64,000 bases of DNA from CAWKMN01 sp963850765 (lineage in GTDB: Bacteria; Chloroflexota; Anaerolineae; Aggregatilineales; Aggregatilineaceae), in the NCBI GenBank assembly GCA_963850765.1, contig CAWKMN010000006.1, positions 632,164 through 696,163 of the forward strand, in the 5' to 3' direction. Shown piece after piece: positions 18,832 through 28,564 of the stretch; the stretch's first letter is position 1, and each line of letters begins with the position of its first letter. The notes below the pieces were generated by a model. The model was not told the DNA's origin. It saw nothing but the letters and a program-made list of their open reading frames with translations, and ran no database searches. Position numbers and translations under genes: made by a program.

Positions 18832-20124
18832 ATGTTTCGGCGCTTGTTTGTTGTTCTCGTAGTACTGGGCCTGTTGGCTGGCATGTCTGCATCGACCTTC
18901 GCCCGCCAGGATACCGTAACCGTCAAGCTGTGGATGCATGTACACCCGCCCCGCATTGCCCTGGATGAGGAACTGCTCGCCAAATTTCAGGAAGAGAATC
19001 CCAATATCAAGGTCGAGTACACGACCGTGCCCGACCAGGAATGGGACACAGCCCTGAACACCGCTCTTGCATCCGGCAGCGGTCCAGATCTGTTCAACCA
19101 GGCGACGTTTGCTATCGGCCAGTTCAAGGGTGACGATATTCTTGCGCCGGTCGATCCCGTAGCAGCGGGTTATGCCGATCAGGAGGCTGTCGTCGCCGCC
19201 TATGAGTTGGGTGAATCGGTGCTGGCAGGGGCCACCTTTGAGGGCGTCCTGTACGGCCTGCCGACCGAAGTGAGCGCTTACGCCTGCTATACCAACAATG
19301 CCCTGTGGGAAGCGGCAGGCCTTGACCCGGTGAACGACTTCCCCACCACTTGGGAAGAAATGAAGGATGTTGCCGAAAAGCTGACTATTCGCGACGAAAA
19401 TGGCGCACTGGTTCAACGCGGCTTTGATTTCCACTGGGGCAACTCGATCTTCATGCTGCTGATCTTCAACCCCATGGTGCAGCAGCTGGGCGGCAACATG
19501 ATCGACGAGACGAACTACACCGCCGCTATCAATACACCCGAAGTGAAACAGGTCATGCAGTATTATTATGACTGGGTCAACACCTGGAAGCTCGGTGGGC
19601 CGCAGTACGAAATCGACCGCGACGCGTTCCTGGCCGGCAACCTGGCCATCGACTGCGACTTCGGCAATTGGGGCGTTCCTCAAATGGAGGACGCAGGCAT
19701 TGAGTACACGATTCACCGCGTACCGGTGTGGGAGAACGCCGTTAGCAACAATGCCTTTGCCAACTACGCCTACTTCTTCATGGTCAACAAGTATTCGCCT
19801 GACGACGTCCAGGCAGCCGCCTGGAAGCTGGCCGGTTACCTGACCACTGAGCCGGCGCGTTACCTCGAAGTGGCGGGTCTGTTCCAGCCCAAGGCCGACT
19901 TCATTGCCTCGGAGGAATTCCAGACCAACACTATCATGCCAACCTTCCTTGAGGAACTTGGTATCAGTATGTACCATCCACGCATCGCCGGGTTCTTTGA
20001 AGTAGCCGACGCGCTCTTCCGCGCTCGCGACCGGGTCGTCGTGGGCGGTGAGGAAATCGACGGCGTATTGGAGGACACGCAGAGCGAAGTAGAGAGTATT
20101 CTTGACCGGGTCAAACCCCAATAA
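18832..20124 (+). CDS. sugar ABC transporter solute-binding protein
   Basis: A 430-residue family-1 solute-binding protein with a signal peptide (MFRRLFVVLVVLGLLAGMS, then ASTFA) and the usual start VTVKLWMHVHPP. The ribosome-binding site is TAGGAGAG. It feeds the two permeases that follow. GntR control from upstream is likely. A 208-base gap before it may hold an additional promoter. Confidence 0.92.
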   Translation: MFRRLFVVLVVLGLLAGMSASTFARQDTVTVKLWMHVHPPRIALDEELLAKFQEENPNIKVEYTTVPDQEWDTALNTALASGSGPDLFNQATFAIGQFKGDDILAPVDPVAAGYADQEAVVAAYELGESVLAGATFEGVLYGLPTEVSAYACYTNNALWEAAGLDPVNDFPTTWEEMKDVAEKLTIRDENGALVQRGFDFHWGNSIFMLLIFNPMVQQLGGNMIDETNYTAAINTPEVKQVMQYYYDWVNTWKLGGPQYEIDRDAFLAGNLAIDCDFGNWGVPQMEDAGIEYTIHRVPVWENAVSNNAFANYAYFFMVNKYSPDDVQAAAWKLAGYLTTEPARYLEVAGLFQPKADFIASEEFQTNTIMPTFLEELGISMYHPRIAGFFEVADALFRARDRVVVGGEEIDGVLEDTQSEVESILDRVKPQ

Positions 20125-20143
20125 CAGCTATAGTGATCACCCA

Positions 20144-20165
20144 GGGGCGCGCGGCCGCGCGCCCC
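20144..20165 (+). promoter_or_regulatory. perfect 22-base palindrome between binding-protein and permease genes
   Basis: GGGGCGCGCGG directly abuts its reverse complement CCGCGCGCCCC, 20 bases after the binding-protein stop codon. In RNA it forms a very stable hairpin, likely an mRNA-stabilising or attenuating element. Confidence 0.65.
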
Positions 20166-20279
20166 GCGACCCCTTAAGACTGGAATCGGTACTCGATGGC
20201 ACGGCTGGGAGTTCCCTTCACAAATCGTTCGATGATTTAGCGGCGGCAGTACTGGGGGCTGATCTTTGTCCTGCCGGCC

Positions 20280-21110
20280 GTGATGTTTTTTCTGATTTTT
20301 TTCCTCTACCCAATGTTAAGTGGAATTTACTACAGCTTCACGGATTTTACGGTTCTCAAACCGCCGGTTTGGGTTGGGCTACAAAACTATAAGGACCTGT
20401 TTAAAGATCGCCTGTTCCTGACATCGATCAAAGTCACGCTCAAATTCGTTGTCGGCTCCACCATACCCGTGTGGATTCTGTCTCTGATGGCAGCAGTGGT
20501 CTTCTACCGGAAGTTCCCTGCGCGCGATATTCTGAAGCTCTTCTTTTTCGCGCCGGTGCTCCCTTCACTGATCGTCGTGGCGATTGTCTGGCGGATTATG
20601 CTGAGTCCAGGCGGGGTACTCACGACGGCCTTGCGCCCGTTTACGGGCATGGCGGAGATTAACTGGTTGAGCGACCCGACGCTATCTCCTTTGTCGATGG
20701 TGATCATCAATGACTGGACCATCATTCCTTTCTTCATGATCATCTGGCTGGCAGGATTGAGCGCTATTCCACAGGAACTCCGCGATGCCGCCCGGGTGGA
20801 CGGAGCAAACGCCGCCCAATCGTTTCTGCGTGTGGAACTCCCTTTGCTGCGTCCAACCGCGGTGTTTATCTCCACGATCACGACCATTCAGGCATTTCAG
20901 GCATTCACCCTGCAGTATGCAATCACACCGGGCCGCGGTGGGCCGATTGACGTCAACACGACGATGGGCCTGTTGATCTGGAAATATGGCTTTCAATATT
21001 ACCGGATGGGCGATGCGGCGGCGGTGTCGGTCGTGCTTTTTGCCATGATTATGATCGTCACGGGTGTTCAGCTCCTGCTGAGCCGAGGCGAGCAATTCTC
21101 ATTGAACTAA
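20280..21110 (+). CDS. sugar ABC transporter permease, MalF type (N-terminus disturbed)
   Basis: The open frame from GTG 20280 gives 276 residues with five to six helices and the EAA loop ELRDAARVDGANAAQSFLRV. The first helix is cut by this start. The same frame is coding-like further upstream: an ATG at 20196 (MARLGVPFTNRSMI), a TAG at 20238-20240, then RRQYWGLIFVLPAVMFF. The natural start is therefore probably 20196, with either a nonsense mutation or a base error at the TAG. Confidence 0.85.
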   Translation: MMFFLIFFLYPMLSGIYYSFTDFTVLKPPVWVGLQNYKDLFKDRLFLTSIKVTLKFVVGSTIPVWILSLMAAVVFYRKFPARDILKLFFFAPVLPSLIVVAIVWRIMLSPGGVLTTALRPFTGMAEINWLSDPTLSPLSMVIINDWTIIPFFMIIWLAGLSAIPQELRDAARVDGANAAQSFLRVELPLLRPTAVFISTITTIQAFQAFTLQYAITPGRGGPIDVNTTMGLLIWKYGFQYYRMGDAAAVSVVLFAMIMIVTGVQLLLSRGEQFSLN

Positions 21111-21120
21111 AGGCAACCTC

Positions 21121-22005
21121 ATGACGGATCAAGTGCAGACTCAGACAAGCATGTTCTGGTTGACAAGGCGCAACTTCCGCAAAACCGTGTCAGTCGCCGT
21201 GTGGTTTCTGCTTGCGCTCTTTTTGGCGATTGTCTTCTTCTTCCCGCTCTACTTCATGGTCAGCAGCAGCTTTAAGGCCGAAACTGAAGTCCTCGCGGTG
21301 CCCATTCACTGGTTTCCACATGAGTTTCAGGGGCTCAAGAATTTCGAGTCGGCTTTCGATGCCCTCCCCCTCGGCCGGTTCTTCCTCAACAGCACGCTCA
21401 TGGCGACCGTCGACGTCATTGTGACCGTCTTCTTCTCGGCGCTGGCAGGGTATGGCTTTGCCAAATTTCGGTTTCCCGGGCGACGGCTGATGTTCTTCTT
21501 CATTCTTAGTCTGCTGACCGTTCCATTCCAGATTTTGCTGGTCCCTCTGTTTATGGAGATCCACCGCTTCGGCTGGGACGATACCTACAGAGGGTTGATT
21601 ATTCCCGGCATCATGAATGCCTTGGGCGTGTTCATGATGCGCCAGTTTGCCTACAGCATTCCCGACGAGATGCTGGACGCGGCCCGCATCGACGGTGCAA
21701 GTGAATTTCGAATTTTCCTTCGGATTGTCTTTCCGCTACTCGCGCCGGCCTCAGCCAGCCTGGCATTGATCATTTTCTTGTTTAGCTGGAACAATTTCCT
21801 GTGGCCGCTTATCGTGGTCAAAAACCAGGACATCGCGACTATCCCAGTCGGGATCACGGGATTCACGCAGGCGCATACGCGTCAGCCCGAGTGGGCGGTC
21901 GCAATGGCTGTTTCAACCATCGCAACTCTGCCGGTCGCACTGCTGTTTGTCTTCTTTCAGCGTTACTTTATCGAAGGTATTATTCTGTCGGGAATGAAGG
22001 GCTAA
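21121..22005 (+). CDS. sugar ABC transporter permease, MalG type
   Basis: A 294-residue permease with six helices, the EAA loop EMLDAARIDGASEFRIFLRI and the typical C-terminus RYFIEGIILSGMKG. It starts ten bases after the MalF-type partner. No ATPase gene follows; the operon stops here and transposon debris begins. Confidence 0.92.
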   Translation: MTDQVQTQTSMFWLTRRNFRKTVSVAVWFLLALFLAIVFFFPLYFMVSSSFKAETEVLAVPIHWFPHEFQGLKNFESAFDALPLGRFFLNSTLMATVDVIVTVFFSALAGYGFAKFRFPGRRLMFFFILSLLTVPFQILLVPLFMEIHRFGWDDTYRGLIIPGIMNALGVFMMRQFAYSIPDEMLDAARIDGASEFRIFLRIVFPLLAPASASLALIIFLFSWNNFLWPLIVVKNQDIATIPVGITGFTQAHTRQPEWAVAMAVSTIATLPVALLFVFFQRYFIEGIILSGMKG

Positions 22006-22019
22006 CGAAATCGTGCGAT

Positions 22020-22152
22020 GATCGCCTGATTGGTAGTGCCTGGCTTGAGCATCACCATGAACGTTCCGGGTTACTTATCAGAAATCTTGATGGTCAGTTC
22101 GAATTTCGACATAGAGCATTTATGGACTATTTTGCGGGAGGAGAATTAACCC
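22020..22152 (+). pseudogene. fragment of a NACHT/STAND-type NTPase
   Basis: A 44-codon open stretch reads ERSGLLIRNLDGQFEFRHRA and then FMDYFAGGEL. This resembles the end of NACHT-type NTPase domains, where a 'sGLL ... F.H.tF.dYfAa' pattern is conserved. It has no start codon and is cut on the right by the terminal repeat of an insertion sequence. It is likely a relic of a defence or signalling gene. Confidence 0.45.
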
Positions 22153-22990
22153 GTAGTCTCAAAAAACTCCATGCCATGATGATATTGAGGCGAGATCAGG
22201 ACCGATCGGGAGATCGAGCGGCTGGTGGTGCGTCTGGCCCGCGAGAACGGCTGGGGCTTTGAGCGTATTGAGGGCGAATTGCTCAAACTGGACTACGCCG
22301 TCAGCCACGAGACGGTGGGGGCCATCCTGCGTCGCCACAACATTCCGCCCGCGCCAGAGCGCGAAACGTCGCCGAGTTGGCGTCATCTGATGACCCACTA
22401 CAAAGACCAGCTGTTGGCGTGCGACTTTTTCACCGTGGAAACGCTGTTCTTGCAAACGATCTATGTCCTCATGTTCATCGAGATCGGCCGTCGCCGCGTC
22501 CATTTCGCCGGCTGCACCGCGCATCCGAACGGCGCGTGGGTGGAGCAACAAGCCCGACAACTCATGTGGGAGTTGACCGACCGTGAGCCCAACATCCGGT
22601 TTCTGATCCGTGATAATGACAAGAAGTTTACAGAAGCTTTCGATACGGTCTTCCGCGCCGAAGGCATCGATGTGATCCCGACGCCGGTTCGCGCGCCGAA
22701 TGCCAATGCCTTTATGGAACGGTGGATTCGATCAGCACGGGAAGAATGCCTGGACAAGCTGTTGATCATCAATGAGGCTCATCTTCGACGCGTCATGCGT
22801 GAATACATTGCGTTCTTCAACACGGCGCGCCCGCATCAAGGCCTTGATCAACAGATTCCGGTCCCCAAAACGAGTTGCCAAGGCCATGGGCCGGTGCGCT
22901 GTCGCAACGTTCTCGGCGGCATCATCCACGACTACTACCGTGACGCTGCGTAGGGGAAAACCGGAGCATTTACGAGGTTTTTTGAGACTA
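22153..22990 (+). mobile_element. internally deleted insertion sequence with both ends
   Basis: The left end GTAGTCTCAAAAAACTC (22153-22169) and right end GAGGTTTTTTGAGACTA (22974-22990) match the ends of the larger copy at 44959-46187. Here GAGGCGAGATCAGG is joined directly to ACCGATCGGGAGATC, so about 390 bases with the transposase start are missing. The catalytic domain remains open. Flanking target duplication is not obvious. Confidence 0.75.
22225..22953 (+). CDS. N-terminally truncated DDE transposase (integrase-core type)
   Basis: The 242-residue frame covers the whole rve-type catalytic core: first aspartate in LLACDFFTVETLF, second in FLIRDNDKKF, glutamate in NAFMERWIRSAREECLDK, and the ending GGIIHDYYRDAA shared with other copies here. 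The N-terminal helix-turn-helix part is missing because of the internal deletion. It is unlikely to transpose on its own. Confidence 0.8.
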   Translation: MVRLARENGWGFERIEGELLKLDYAVSHETVGAILRRHNIPPAPERETSPSWRHLMTHYKDQLLACDFFTVETLFLQTIYVLMFIEIGRRRVHFAGCTAHPNGAWVEQQARQLMWELTDREPNIRFLIRDNDKKFTEAFDTVFRAEGIDVIPTPVRAPNANAFMERWIRSAREECLDKLLIINEAHLRRVMREYIAFFNTARPHQGLDQQIPVPKTSCQGHGPVRCRNVLGGIIHDYYRDAA

Positions 22991-22997
22991 TTGCCCT

Positions 22998-23152
22998 CCA
23001 TCTCCCGTCTCAGGTATCGCTCCCAAGTACGTGCGCAACGCCGAAATCCGTGCCCGTCATAAAAAAAGGCGAAACGAGCGCGACGCTGGCTCAGGCTTTC
23101 GGCATCACGGAGCAAGCGCGTGTATCAGATCCTGCAGGGCAAACGAAAATAG
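22998..23152 (+). pseudogene. remnant of a small HTH protein (copy 1)
   Basis: Across two frame breaks the segment reads SPVSGIAPK, RNAEIRARH, KKGETSATLAQAFGITEQ and RVYQILQGKRK, then TAG. It is homologous to the frames at 44538-44738 and 34133-34342. The pattern is a resolvase/Mor-like helix-turn-helix. It lies just outside the right end of the deleted insertion sequence. Confidence 0.55.
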
Positions 23153-23294
23153 TTGCGTGCGTGCATCGGCACCACGGATCACTTCATCCGTCCAATCACT
23201 CGTCCATTTTTCGCACACAAGCCGAACGGATACATTCTCGAGCTAACATAATGTGCAGAACTGCAGTGATATACTATTGTCTTCTATGCTCGTT

Positions 23295-25472
23295 CTACAG
23301 TGCCTGCACCATGACATCGCCAGCCTCGATGGTGCCGGTGTCGCACAGCAGGGCAACCGCGCCACCATCCAGCGGATAATCGTTGTCCTCCGCTTCGAGG
23401 ATCAACCGGCCATCGATCCACCCGCGCAGCCGGGTGCCGACGACCTCCAGCCTGAGGTCATAAAATCCGTCAAACTCCCAGGGAAAATCGGTTTCGGCCA
23501 GAATGCTCTCGCCATCCAGCGCTTTGACGAGGCAGGCTTTGGGACCGGGGCGCAGCACCAGAGCGTAGTAGCGGCGCATCCCTTGCACATAGGCTGCAAT
23601 TCCGGCGGAATTCGTTAGGTGTGGATTGAGCTGGGTGCTGACGCTGTAATGGTGCCAGTTGCGGGTACCCTGAATGAGCAGACCGGTGCCCTCGTTATGC
23701 ATGATGCGAAAAGTATTGACCGGCCACCACGCCCACCAGTCATCCACGCCTTGCGCCCAAGCTTTGCTCCACATCACACCGCCGCCGTCGGGCTTTCCCA
23801 GGCGCACGGTGGGGCTGCCCTCCCAGGTCAGATAGTCCAGGTAGACACTGCCTGACGCCACAAACCCGGTCACTGGCTCAATCTCAATGCCAACCTCCGC
23901 AATGGGACAGCAGCCCGTATCCGGTAGCAGCCATGCGAAGTCGTGTGACGAACCGGGAGTAAGTACAGTCTCCGGCCCATACAAAATCACCAGATCATCC
24001 CGCATCCGCTTCATTGCCTCCAACGCTTCGGGGCCAACCGAGATCTTCACGCCGCTGCGCGGCTTGTAAACCGACACATATAAGCGACACTGGACGGGTC
24101 CACCATTGGCGGGATCTGCCTGGATGCGGGCACGAACCTCCTGGCCTGGATACACCGACGGGGACGCGATAAGCTCATAGATGCCCATATTGGCAGCATC
24201 GGCAGGAGCGAATGTAGCGGTTTTGACCCGCGCGACACGTCCCGGGGCGAGTTTGTGGTAGCGAACAGCAAGGCTCCGGCTGCCACTTTGGCTGTATCCT
24301 TCAACATTCTCCACCGCGACCGTGTCTCGGACTTCGACGCTGTCTTCCGGTATAAATCCCTGTACCGATCCCGGCAGCTCAAAGTGGTAGCGAGCACCGG
24401 CTTTGGGGGCGGCGAGCGGCAGTCCGTGAAGTGCGCGGCCGATATTGACCACATGGTAGGTTTCGATGACTGCATCAGTGATGGCCCGTCCACCATCGGC
24501 AGTGGGCATGTACAGCCGATCTGCGACGGGGCCGCGCCAGTCGGGACCTGCGTCGATGCCGGCCAGACCGTTCTTGATACCCATCAGACAGCCCACATTT
24601 CCCGAGTTGCAGTCGGTATCCCAGCCCGATGTATTGCAGATCATTAGTGACTTCTGGAAGTCATCATCCCCATAGAGCAAGCTCAGCGCAATAAGCCCAT
24701 GATTGGGCACCATGTGGCAAACGCCTCCATAATGCTGGTAGCCATAGTGGGCTTCCAGCCATTCGCGCGCCACTTTCCAATCTTTTTCCTTGCTGCGCAG
24801 TTCGCGGAGTTCGGCAATCATACGATAGATCGTCGAGTCGGCGGGGATCAGCGCGGCGGCTGTATCGAACAGCCTATCGAGGTCCAATTCAACAAACGCC
24901 TGCGCTTCCATCGCCGCGATAACCTGCGCGCCATAGACGGCTTCACCGTCGTGGCTGACGCTGCCTGCCCGCCGGGCGAGGTCCGCCGCCAGTTCGGGAT
25001 CACCCGGCGCGACCATCGCCCACCCGTCAATGAAAATCTGTGCCCCGATCTGCTCGGCTACCGTCTTGCCATTGACCGCAATCGAACCGCTGGCCGGGGC
25101 CTTGATGCCGCTCTTGAGGCGCTGGTAGGCCGTGTGTTCGGTGGAATTGCCTACGCCACCCCACCAGAAAATCGTGCGCTTCTCGATGAGGTAGTTGAGC
25201 CATGTCTGTCCAATCTGCTCGGCGGTCAGATCGAGCGAATTGCCGTAATCGGGCAGTGCTCGCAGAAAGGTAAAAGTCCCGGTAATGTCATCATCGGTAA
25301 CGATCAGAGGATGGCCGAGTTTTTCATGCACGTAGTAATTGATCTCGCCCAGTTCGGCCATGATGCGGTCATACCACCAGCCTTCGAATGGACGGCCCAG
25401 ATACACCCCGATCAACTTGCCGAGTACACCGGCATACACACGCTCTGCATAATCTTGAGGCAGTGACATCAT
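23295..25472 (-). CDS. ADP-ribosylglycohydrolase-fold protein with C-terminal beta-sandwich
   Basis: A 725-residue protein. Residues 1-345 are an ADP-ribosylglycohydrolase (ARH/DraG) domain: GKLIGVYLGRPFEGW, the metal-binding VTDDDITGTF, HDGEAVYGAQVIAAMEAQAF and SGWDTDCNSGNVGCLMGIKN. The rest contains two beta-rich regions; the last ~200 residues look like a laminin-G/concanavalin-type sandwich (RYYALVLRPG, GWIDGRLILEAEDNDYPLDG). There is no signal peptide. It is the last gene of the lacI-ABC operon and a paralogue of the gene before it. ARH enzymes cleave N- or O-linked ribosyl bonds; the substrate here may be another glycoside. Confidence 0.88.
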   Translation of the reverse strand: MMSLPQDYAERVYAGVLGKLIGVYLGRPFEGWWYDRIMAELGEINYYVHEKLGHPLIVTDDDITGTFTFLRALPDYGNSLDLTAEQIGQTWLNYLIEKRTIFWWGGVGNSTEHTAYQRLKSGIKAPASGSIAVNGKTVAEQIGAQIFIDGWAMVAPGDPELAADLARRAGSVSHDGEAVYGAQVIAAMEAQAFVELDLDRLFDTAAALIPADSTIYRMIAELRELRSKEKDWKVAREWLEAHYGYQHYGGVCHMVPNHGLIALSLLYGDDDFQKSLMICNTSGWDTDCNSGNVGCLMGIKNGLAGIDAGPDWRGPVADRLYMPTADGGRAITDAVIETYHVVNIGRALHGLPLAAPKAGARYHFELPGSVQGFIPEDSVEVRDTVAVENVEGYSQSGSRSLAVRYHKLAPGRVARVKTATFAPADAANMGIYELIASPSVYPGQEVRARIQADPANGGPVQCRLYVSVYKPRSGVKISVGPEALEAMKRMRDDLVILYGPETVLTPGSSHDFAWLLPDTGCCPIAEVGIEIEPVTGFVASGSVYLDYLTWEGSPTVRLGKPDGGGVMWSKAWAQGVDDWWAWWPVNTFRIMHNEGTGLLIQGTRNWHHYSVSTQLNPHLTNSAGIAAYVQGMRRYYALVLRPGPKACLVKALDGESILAETDFPWEFDGFYDLRLEVVGTRLRGWIDGRLILEAEDNDYPLDGGAVALLCDTGTIEAGDVMVQAL

Positions 25473-25566
25473 CGTACTTGTCCTTCTCTAAGGTTGTTTG
25501 TACAAAGCTAAATAGTCGCGAATAGGATCGCGTTCGGCGGACAGCCCGACAATTGGCAAAAATTGT

Positions 25567-27699
25567 CTAGATCGGCTGTACCCGGACCGAATCGCAGCCG
25601 ATCCGCCCCTCTTCGCAGATCAGCGCGATACCGCCGCCCTCAAACGTGTATTCAGGATCGGTAGCCTCGATGACCGGCTTGCCGTCGATCAGCCCCACCA
25701 GCCGGTTACCCCTGATTTGCAGCGTCAATTCGTAGGGTCTGCCAAAGCCCCATCCCACATGGGTTTCAGCCAGTACCGTGTCGCTTCCAAGGGTTCGCAC
25801 CAGACGAGTTGTCTCCTGGTCCACCAGCATGGCATAGTAGCGCTGCATCCCCTGCGCACGTACGCCAATTCCGCCGGCCCGGCACATGTGAGGAGTCAAC
25901 CGCGCGCTGGCCTGATAGTCCGTCCATTCGCGCGTGCCCTGGATCATGAGCCCGCGCCCATGATTTTGCAGCAGGCGGTAAGGCTCGGGGTAGAAGTCCA
26001 TTTGAGTCAGCCGGTCGGCATGATCCAGCCCATTAACCCAGGCTCGCTTCCACATCAAGCCGCGATGGGCCGGACGGTCAAAACGTACATTCGGCACGCC
26101 GCTCCAGCGCAAATAGTCAAGGTATACGGTTCCTGATGCGCCTCCATCGCCCTCCAGTTCAATACCAATAAAGGCAATAGGCGACAGATCCGGGTCATCA
26201 ATCGTCCATTCCAGGGGGCAATCCTGGCCGGCGGACAAGACCACGTCCGGCCCGCTCATATACCCCAACTCATCATCGGCCAGATAGGGGCGACCATACA
26301 GTTTGCAGACGACAGCCTGTGCGTTATTCTGGGCAGCCACAACTCGAGCATGCACCGTCTGACCAGGATAGAGTTCGGTGATGCAAACAGGGAGTAGCCC
26401 CGGCGGTCGAAGTAATCCGCAAGCTTGAGCGACGGGATGAAGGTCGGGGTTGCGACACGCGCCACACGACCTTGTGCCAATCCAACGTAATGCAAGGCTA
26501 ACGACCGACTTCCACTCGCGCTATGGCCGGTCACGTTTTCCACCGTCACAGTCCCCTGTGTCTCGGTGGTATTTTCTGGCTGGAAGCCCTGCACCGAGCC
26601 GGGAAGATCGAAGTGGAACTGCGCACCATGTTTGGGAGCAAGCGGCTCCTGCCCTGCCAGCCTTCGCCCGGCGTTGACCAGATGAATCGTCTCGGTAACG
26701 GCGTCCGAGATGGAACGCCCGCCGTCCGCCGTCGGCAGGTACAGACGATCGGCCACCGGGCCGCGAAAGTCCGGTCCGGCCTGCAAGCCCGCCAACCCGT
26801 TCTTGATCCCCAGCAGACAGCCGACGTTGCCGGAGTTGCAGTCTGTATCCCAGCCGGAGGTATTGACGATCATCAGCGATTTCTGGAAGTCCTCGTCGCC
26901 ATAGAGCAGGGAGAAGATGATCAAGCCGTGGTTCGGCACCATGTGGCAGTTGCCACCATATTTGTGGTAGCCGTAGCGGTCAGCCAGGGACTCGCGCGCT
27001 TTGTGCCAGTCCGGTTCTTTGCTGTGCCAATCGCGTATATCCTGGATCATGCGATAGATCACCGAGTCCGCCGGGATCAGGCCGACCGCCGTGTCGATCA
27101 ACTTATTCAGGTCCGGCTCAACAAAAGCCTGCGCTTCCATCGCCGCGATGACTTGGGCGCCATAGATCGCCTCACCATCGTGACTTACGCTGGCGGCACG
27201 CTTTGCCAGATCGGCCGCGAATTCTGGATCGCCGGGCGCAACCATCGCCCACCCGTCGATGAAGATCTGCGAGCCAATCTGTTCTGCAACGACTTTTCCA
27301 TTCAGCTCGATAGAGCCGCTGCGAGGGGCACCAATGCCCGCTTTCAGGCGCAGAAAGGCCGTGTGCTCGGTCGAGTTGCCCATGCCGCCCCACCAGAGAA
27401 TGGTGCGGTTCTCGATGATGTAATTCAGCCAGGTCTGGCCGATCTGAGCGGGAGTCAGATCGCGCGTGTAGCCGTAATCGGCCAGCGCCCGGACAAAGGT
27501 AAACGTGCCCGAGATGTCGTCATCCGTGACGATGAGCGGCACATCAAACCGGTCGTGGACATAATAGTAAATCTCGCCCGAGTTCCTTCGTGATGCGCTC
27601 GTAGGTCCAACCTTCGAAAGGACGACCAAGATATACGCCGATAATCTTGCCCAGCACACCCGCGTACACGCGCTCGGTATAGTCAGCAGGGAGGTCCAT
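25567..27699 (-). CDS. second ADP-ribosylglycohydrolase-fold protein (two frameshifts)
   Basis: A paralogue of the next gene in the operon with the same architecture, about 710 residues. It starts MDLPADYTERVYAGVLGK at 27699. ARH motifs VTDDDISGTFTF, SVSHDGEAIYGAQ and SGWDTDCNSGNVGCLLGIKN are complete. The frame breaks near 27580, within LGEIYYYV, and near 26385, at the border to the beta-sandwich part. It starts 28 bases after the permease gene. The pair probably arose by tandem duplication and may act on related substrates. Confidence 0.85.
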
Positions 27700-27727
27700 C
27701 TTCAGTCCCTTTCTGAGAGGAAGTAAT

Positions 27728-28561
27728 CTATGCTTTCAAGCCACCCTGAGTCAGCCCTTCAATAAAGCGCCGTTGCAGCAGCAGGAACAGGATGATGACG
27801 GGCAGCATCATGATGACGGAACCTGCGCTGGTCAGTCCCCAGTCGCGACCGAAGCGTTCCTGGAACGCGAATAGACTGGTTGCAACCGGCTTGAGATCGG
27901 GTCTCAGCAGGAACGTGACAGCAAACAGAAACTCGTTCCAAACTCCCAACCCGACGACCAGACCCGCCGTCAAGAAGCCGGGCCACGACAGCGGCAGAAT
28001 CACGTGCCGAAACACCTGAAAATGCGACGCGCCATCGATGCGCGCTGCTTCCACAAACTCCTCGGGCAGCGAGATCATATACGAACGCAGCAGATAGGTC
28101 GCAAACGGTGAGAACAGGCCGCAGTAGATGAGGATCAGCCCAAAATGGGAATTGATCAACCCAACTCGCCGCCACATGAAGAACAGCGGAACCATGAATA
28201 ATTGCGGCGGCACACTGGTGCCGATCAGAAAGTAGAAGGCTATGAAGTCTCCGCCGCGAAGCTTCAGCCGGGCCAGGGCATACGCGGCCAGACCGGCGAG
28301 GGTGAAAGTCCCCAGGATAGTTCCGCCAGTCAGGATGAGGCTGTTACAAATCGTCCTGGTATATTCGCCGACGTTCCAGGCCTCCGAATAATTCTCCAGG
28401 ATGATTTTGTCAGGGAAACCCAGCGGGTTACGGCCGATCTCCGGTGTGGACTTGACCGAGTTCATCAGAAGGATCACAATGGGAACCAGGGCGAAAAGCG
28501 TCAACAACGTCAGGATGATGTAGTTTGGAAGGGTCGATTGAACGCGTTTTGCTCGTATCAT
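27728..28561 (-). CDS. sugar ABC transporter permease, MalG type
   Basis: A 277-residue permease with six helices, the EAA loop EFVEAARIDGASHFQVFRHV and the C-terminus RRFIEGLTQGGLKA. It starts three bases after its MalF-type partner and precedes the ADP-ribosylglycohydrolase-fold genes. Confidence 0.93.
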   Translation of the reverse strand: MIRAKRVQSTLPNYIILTLLTLFALVPIVILLMNSVKSTPEIGRNPLGFPDKIILENYSEAWNVGEYTRTICNSLILTGGTILGTFTLAGLAAYALARLKLRGGDFIAFYFLIGTSVPPQLFMVPLFFMWRRVGLINSHFGLILIYCGLFSPFATYLLRSYMISLPEEFVEAARIDGASHFQVFRHVILPLSWPGFLTAGLVVGLGVWNEFLFAVTFLLRPDLKPVATSLFAFQERFGRDWGLTSAGSVIMMLPVIILFLLLQRRFIEGLTQGGLKA

Positions 28562-28564
28562 CGT

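Noticed and set aside
18811..20121. Long minus-strand frame opposite the second binding-protein gene
   Set aside because: It mirrors a clearly coding gene with signal peptide and family match; a codon-usage shadow.
24699..27593. Long plus-strand frames opposite the ADP-ribosylglycohydrolase-fold genes
   Set aside because: Arginine/histidine-rich low-information translations opposite conserved enzymes.
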